Origin: Phoronis ovalis | Lineage: Eukaryota > Phoronida > Phoronidae | DNA: 13,098 bases | Assembly: GCA_028565635.1 (NCBI GenBank) | Contig: JAOXYB010040451.1 | Coordinates: forward strand, 1-13,098 | Direction of reading: 5' to 3' | In this document: positions 9,796 through 13,098 of the stretch, piece after piece | Layout of the letters: every line of letters starts with the position of its first letter | How positions within the stretch are numbered: position 1 is the stretch's first letter | Made by a program: the position numbers and the translations under genes | The notes under the pieces: generated by a model | What the model was told of the DNA's origin: nothing | What the model saw: only the letters and a program-made list of their open reading frames with translations | Database searches by the model: none

Positions 9796-12629
9796 CTGAA
9801 ACAAACGTAAAAGTCAGTTAGTTTGTCATTTATCATATTAGACCTAGTTTTGCGCATGCGAAACAGCGGTAAGGATCTGGCATTGTTTTTGTTCATATCA
9901 AAATTAGATTCTAAAACTGATTGAAAGGCATTTTTTGACGGATAACTATATTACTGCAAAATGTTACTTTTTTCCACTAGAATCAGAATCTTTGCATTGA
10001 ATATATGCCCCATTTACAAAATGGCAATGTTCTTGATTTCTACTGCACAGTGACAAATTTAGGAATTAAGCGGGCTATAATAGGGGATTAAAATATATGT
10101 ATATTAATATCATAATCTCATAGATGCCAGCAAGCGGCTGTACATGTTCAAAGCGTAGACGATACTGAGTATGAAGGATGCCATATGTCCAAAGATCGTT
10201 CGTTCACACAACCTTGTGTCTTCATTTTGATAGTACGACATCCTGTGAGCGTGGACATCAAAATATAATAATGCACACAATTTTTTGTAGTTTGAAGTGA
10301 GCAATATAATGTAGGAACACAATAGGAAGTGTGGTACTATTTCCACCCTACTGATTAGCATAAAACTTATTTTGAGATTTTCGTTGTCCTATTGTTGCTT
10401 CAGCTGATAATGTACTATGCGGTAGATAAATAGAGAGCTAATAATCGACACGCACATTTGATCGGATTACTCGATGGGAAATCAGTTAGTAGCTAGTTTC
10501 TTATCACATCAACTTTTGAGTTCCATTCTTAATAAAATAAATCTCTTTTGAAGCTTCTTCGTTTACAATTTTTTTTACCGAAAAATGTACAAGTGACCAG
10601 GCAGTCATCAAGCATAAAATTTATCATAATAAATGAATACCTGTTGGAATGTGAGCTAGATTTGAAGTTGAAAAGTGTATCTGCCATAGGAGGTGCACTT
10701 TTAACGTTTTAACTTCAATATCCTTCAACGTCCCCTTAACAAGATAGTACTCTGTAAGAATACGACTATTTTACCTACTATGCCAAAAAAGTGTACCTTG
10801 AATCTCTTCAGCAAGATTGTTACATAAATGGATACTGAAAAGTACGAAAATCTATATCCAGGACATTTTCTCTTGCCGGCGAAACCAAATGGCTCAAAGG
10901 CATGCAACGGATGCCTGTTCTTTGGATCAAACCTTTCTGGGTCAAATCTGTAAAAATGAATCAGAAAACATCACCACCTTGGTTACAAAAAAATTGTCCA
11001 CTTGGACATTCTGATGATTAAAACAATCATTTGGTGAAGACGTGTATAAATCGAACATGCATACTTAGTTGGCTGATGCCAGATCGTCTCATCCTGCATT
11101 ACAACACCGAGGGCGTGAATAACCGCTGTGTTTTTAGGTATTAAATGACCTCCCAATACTGAGTCAAAATCTTGCGTTCTCGTAGCGGTTGAACCACCTG
11201 CACATCGTAAGGCTTCATTAAGACACTGTCGAAGATATCTGAAATAATTAAAGTTATAATAATTCGTTCAAATTAGAAAATACCTACAGTAACTACATAA
11301 AATTACCGACCTTTTTACAATTTCCTTTTTAAAGCAGACTGATGTATTACATAGATAGCATAATTTAGTGGGACAAAAATGGCAGCACACTCCGGATCCA
11401 TGTCGTTATTATTAGTTCAGTGGCTGACATTATCTGCCTGACCCATGTGATCAGTATCCTCTAGCTAATATATTTATTACCAAAGTTTTAAATTTTTTGA
11501 GTATTGTTGCCTCTGTAATGAAGTACGTTCTTGCCTCATCTGAGAAATAGCGGGAGCATTTATTTCACCGTCACCCAGTTCATCTTTTATGTGTCTGTAT
11601 AATTTCTCTTGAACTTTCTGATTGGCAGCAAGGAAGTAAAACAACCAGGTCATTACTAAACCAAGCAAAAAGATTCAGTTAGTACTAAGTAATATATACA
11701 AATCTATTTATATATATAGATATGTGTGTGTGCGTAACGTACTAGGTCTTTGAAATAAAATCAATTATTTCTGCCAGCCTTAGAGCACTTGAAACCAAAA
11801 CGTTAAACTACTATTCACAAGAACCGGATGATATAATCACAAAACATTGTTCCACGATATTCACACAACTCAGGAAGAGAACCTATATAGTTCATCACTA
11901 GTAATCAATCTTTTAAGACGACATCCATATATTTATCTTTTAAAATTACTATTTCTCAATGAACTATTTTCTTACATATGTCTGATATATATTTTGATGG
12001 CAGAGCAAATAGTTACATCAAGTGGAATTTCGTAGAAGAACATGCTTTTCTTACAAGAGGCAGAAGCATCTATTCCACCAGTAAAGAAACTGACAGCGTC
12101 GTCTACAATGATATCTTCAGAGAAATTCGATTCTATCAGTACATCTATGAAACGTTCAGGAAGACGCTTATCTGGAGGTAGGCTTTTTCTTTGTTCAATT
12201 ACTTCTCTAATGGAAGATTTTATGCCCTCGATTGCTAAAACAAATCACTAAAATGTTTTATTCTACAAACAGATCGACTAAATTTAGCAAATTCTACCGT
12301 GAAATTCTACTTAGTAGCTACATTAGCATGTCGTGTTGTCTGTTTTGCACATATAATTAGTAAAAATTATGTGCTTTCTGTCAAAAGCAATAACTTACTA
12401 TGCAGTTATAGCCGTGGAATTTGGACCGGAGTCTATCCGAAGTTTTGAATACTTTTAACTTATAGTAATGTTAAAAATAATATATGCATTTCATTGTGAC
12501 ACGGGTAAGTAGAATATATTATAGCAACATTTAGCGTAAAATGTATTCACCTATTTGAAATGTCTGTGCTCTCGAAGAACCTGGCTTTGCTTCGCCTTCA
12601 GTTAATAAGGACTCCATCTCACTCCAAAC
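9697..12629 (-). CDS. CYP20A1: CYP20A1-like cytochrome P450, copy A, 3' half (six exons, 267 codons plus stop)
   Basis: Six exons join in consistent phase on the minus strand: 12629-12551, 12234-12055, 11655-11535, 11238-11065, 10947-10797 and 9795-9697 (804 nt including TAA). The product matches the C-terminal 57% of CYP20A1 along its length: VWSEME, an I-helix with GGIDAS, TWLFYFLAANQKVQEKLY, K-helix NEALR (ExxR), FDPERF, heme loop FGFAGKRKCPG and the C-terminus EEVWITVSKRN (human CYP20A1 ends EEAWITVSKRY). Family knowledge: CYP20 enzymes are membrane-anchored heme-thiolate proteins with no settled substrate. All core residues are present and no frame is broken, so a working enzyme is likely if the 5' exons exist. 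Those exons are not in the 470 bases upstream and should lie beyond 13098. A second CYP20 5' half lies downstream on the same strand (4973-1551). The family call is secure; the overall gene structure is inferred by eye. Confidence 0.93.
9796..10796 (-). other. Last intron of copy A (1001 nt)
   Basis: Its borders are fixed by the donor AAG|gtacac and the acceptor gtttcag. Inside lie a coding-like fragment (10110-10350) and a 10-bp palindromic motif TGCGCATGCG at 9851-9860, which resembles an NRF-1 site. The rest is AT-rich and featureless. Confidence 0.7.
10110..10350 (-). other. Coding-like open segment inside copy A's last intron, unrecognised
   Basis: The segment is open from an acceptor-like gctaatcag (just right of 10350) to TGA at 10110-10112, on the same strand as copy A. 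It encodes about 79 residues. Two hydrophobic stretches (HFLLCSYIILLT and MASFILSIVYALNMY) flank a polar loop containing YFDVHAHRMSYYQNEDTRL. Codon use looks less AT-driven than the surrounding intron. The second hydrophobic stretch faintly recalls the last helix of MARVEL-type four-helix proteins, but I cannot identify a family. It could be the terminal exon of a nested gene, a gene relic or chance. Confidence 0.25.
10797..10947 (-). CDS. CYP20A1: Copy A exon e (PERF and heme-cysteine loop)
   Basis: The exon has 151 nt, enters in phase 2 and leaves in phase 0, between the acceptor tttttacag and the donor TTCAAG|gtacac. It encodes FDPERFDPKNRHPLHAF, the heme loop EPFGFAGKRKCPGYRFSY and helix L (VTILLKRFK). 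Cys is the 28th full codon of the exon and has 54 residues after it, within one residue of human CYP20A1. The loop has the CYP20 pattern, one residue longer than the usual P450 signature. It has GKRKCPG where human CYP20A1 has GTQECPE, so the canonical Arg and final Gly are kept. Confidence 0.95.
11065..11238 (-). CDS. CYP20A1: Copy A exon d (K-helix ExxR, beta region, K' region)
   Basis: The exon has 174 nt, enters in phase 2 and leaves in phase 2, between the acceptor attatttcag and the donor ACTAA|gtatgc. It begins YLRQCLNEALRCAGG, where E-A-L-R is the invariant ExxR of helix K. It continues through HLIPKNTAVIHALGVVMQD, matching the human FIIPRETLVLYALGVVLQD in spacing, and ends TIWHQPT before FDPERF in the next exon. 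Confidence 0.94.
11535..11655 (-). CDS. CYP20A1: Copy A exon c (second half of helix I, helix J)
   Basis: The exon has 121 nt, enters in phase 1 and leaves in phase 2. The acceptor is ggtttag|TA. It encodes MTWLFYFLAANQKVQEKLY then RHIKDELGDGEINAPAISQM, which aligns with the human TWAICFLTTSEEVQKKLY region. The donor is ATGAG|GCAAGA, a GC donor. Reading through it instead gives a tail (from RQERTSLQ) unlike any P450. The next GT, a few bases further, would put the following exon out of frame. Frame and homology therefore both favour the GC donor. Confidence 0.92.
11700..11736. repeat. Short simple-sequence run (AT then GT)
   Basis: An AT-rich tatatata stretch passes into gtgtgtgtg inside the copy A intron 11656-12054. 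It is an ordinary short microsatellite. Confidence 0.6.
12055..12234 (-). CDS. CYP20A1: Copy A exon b (helix G to first half of helix I)
   Basis: The exon has 180 nt, enters in phase 1 and leaves in phase 1, between the acceptor tttgttttag and the donor CTCTT|gtaaga. It encodes AIEGIKSSIREVIEQRKS, a linker, RFIDVLIESNFSEDIIVDDA and the start of helix I, SFFTGGIDASAS. The register matches the human segment running from ESVLRNIIKERKG through FIDSLVQGNL to the I-helix. The acidic residue of the P450 I-helix motif is kept (GGID), but Ala follows it where most P450s have Thr. Confidence 0.92.
12551..12629 (-). CDS. CYP20A1: Copy A exon a (VWSE exon)
   Basis: The exon has 79 nt, enters in phase 0 and leaves in phase 1. 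It begins after the acceptor gactag and ends at ATAG|gtgaat. It encodes VWSEMESLLTEGEAKPG and nine more residues. This aligns with the human CYP20A1 segment starting VWSE, which lies between helices F and G and is a variable part of P450s. It is the first copy A exon visible; nothing resembling the preceding exon lies between 12630 and 13098. Confidence 0.85.
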
Positions 12630-12937
12630 CTAGTCATGTTTGAAACAAAATATAGCATACATAAAGTAAAATGCAACATATATCCGTTGTTGGCTCTTTA
12701 TATCTGAATATGTGACCTGAAAAAGAATGTTACTTGGTGCAGTTTTATCTCCAAAAACAGCTGAATGTATATACTATTCAAATCTTAACTGTTATGGCCA
12801 ATTGTTCGTTTATAGTATTGGACGGAATCTCCCGCTAAGTTTTTGATGTTTGGCTACTTATATGTAAATTAGTGGTAAACGGGAATTGTGGGGATTTAGG
12901 GAGTTTTCTTAGTCAGTGCAAAAGTTGAAATCTGTGG
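12630..12937 (-). other. Intron sequence upstream of copy A's first visible exon
   Basis: I see no exon, ORF or repeat of note here. No segment resembles the preceding CYP20 exon (compare 1551-1718 in copy B), so copy A's earlier exons lie right of the window. Confidence 0.5.
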
Positions 12938-13056
12938 TGGTAGACGTGGTCTACATACTATTCGTCAAGCTTACAACGAATTATGATGAAATGAATAAAA
13001 GCATTGACAACCTGACCACTTGGAGTTTTTACTGATTGAAACCACTACATATTGAC
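12938..13056. repeat. Right copy of 12.9-kb-spaced direct repeat
   Basis: Same sequence as bases 1-117, offset 12,937 and in the same orientation. It lies in the intron upstream of the copy A VWSE exon. The 42 bases after it (13057-13098) do not match those following the left copy, so the shared block truly ends here. Confidence 0.9.
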
Positions 13057-13098
13057 GAATAAGACCAAACCATGGGAAGCAGCAGATATGTCCACTAA

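Noticed and set aside
11477-11534. Read-through of copy A exon c to the stop at 11477
   Set aside because: The added residues (from RQERTSLQ) do not resemble a P450, and the ExxR exon follows in phase from the GC donor.
11847-12251. Three overlapping plus-strand frames
   Set aside because: They are antisense shadows of copy A exon b and its intron.

Overview
This window is animal nuclear DNA. It is AT-rich, contains no bacterial-style operons, and its coding sequence is split into short exons with GT-AG introns plus one GC-AG intron. The only genes I can identify belong to cytochrome P450 family 20 (CYP20A1-like), an animal P450 family. The introns carry dispersed and tandem repeats. A composite repeat at 3931-4387 resembles elements I recall from cnidarian, lancelet and other marine invertebrate genomes, so a marine invertebrate is my best guess. 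The species cannot be read from the sequence.

Layout, all genes on the minus strand and therefore read right to left. (1) 12629 down to 9697: the 3' half of a CYP20 gene ('copy A'), in six exons that encode the last 267 residues. They cover the I-helix, the K-helix ExxR, the PERF segment, the heme-cysteine loop and the C-terminus with its stop codon. Its 5' exons are not in the window and must lie to the right. (2) About 9360 down to 5050: an AT-rich intergenic stretch with no convincing gene, holding two CTCF-like motifs. (3) About 5047 down to 1551: the 5' half of a CYP20 gene ('copy B'), with a plausible TATA/Inr promoter, the start codon and five exons that encode the first 204 residues. 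They cover the membrane anchor, the proline-rich hinge and the helix A to E region. An exon-like segment at 849-1029 may be a sixth. The large intron 2 holds a palindromic 10-bp minisatellite (3281-3418) and the composite repeat. (4) 848 down to 1: intronic or unassigned.

The arrangement is a circular permutation of one CYP20 gene: the 3' half sits upstream of the 5' half on the same strand. The last clear exon of copy B ends in phase 0 at the residue just before the point where the first visible exon of copy A begins in phase 0. Together 204 + 267 = 471 codons, close to the roughly 460-470 residues of CYP20A1. The first 113 bases recur at 12938-13050 with a single mismatch, and similarity then fades within a few bases. 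The simplest reading is a head-to-tail tandem duplication of a CYP20 locus with a period of about 12.94 kb, each gene crossing a unit boundary. A circular molecule, a misassembly or a mere dispersed repeat at the two ends remain possible.

Function: both halves belong to a microsomal-type P450 of a family whose substrate is still unknown. Copy A keeps the heme cysteine, ExxR and PERF. It has the CYP20-type one-residue-longer heme loop, with Arg and Gly where human CYP20A1 has lost them, and Ala at the usual I-helix oxygen-activation Thr position.
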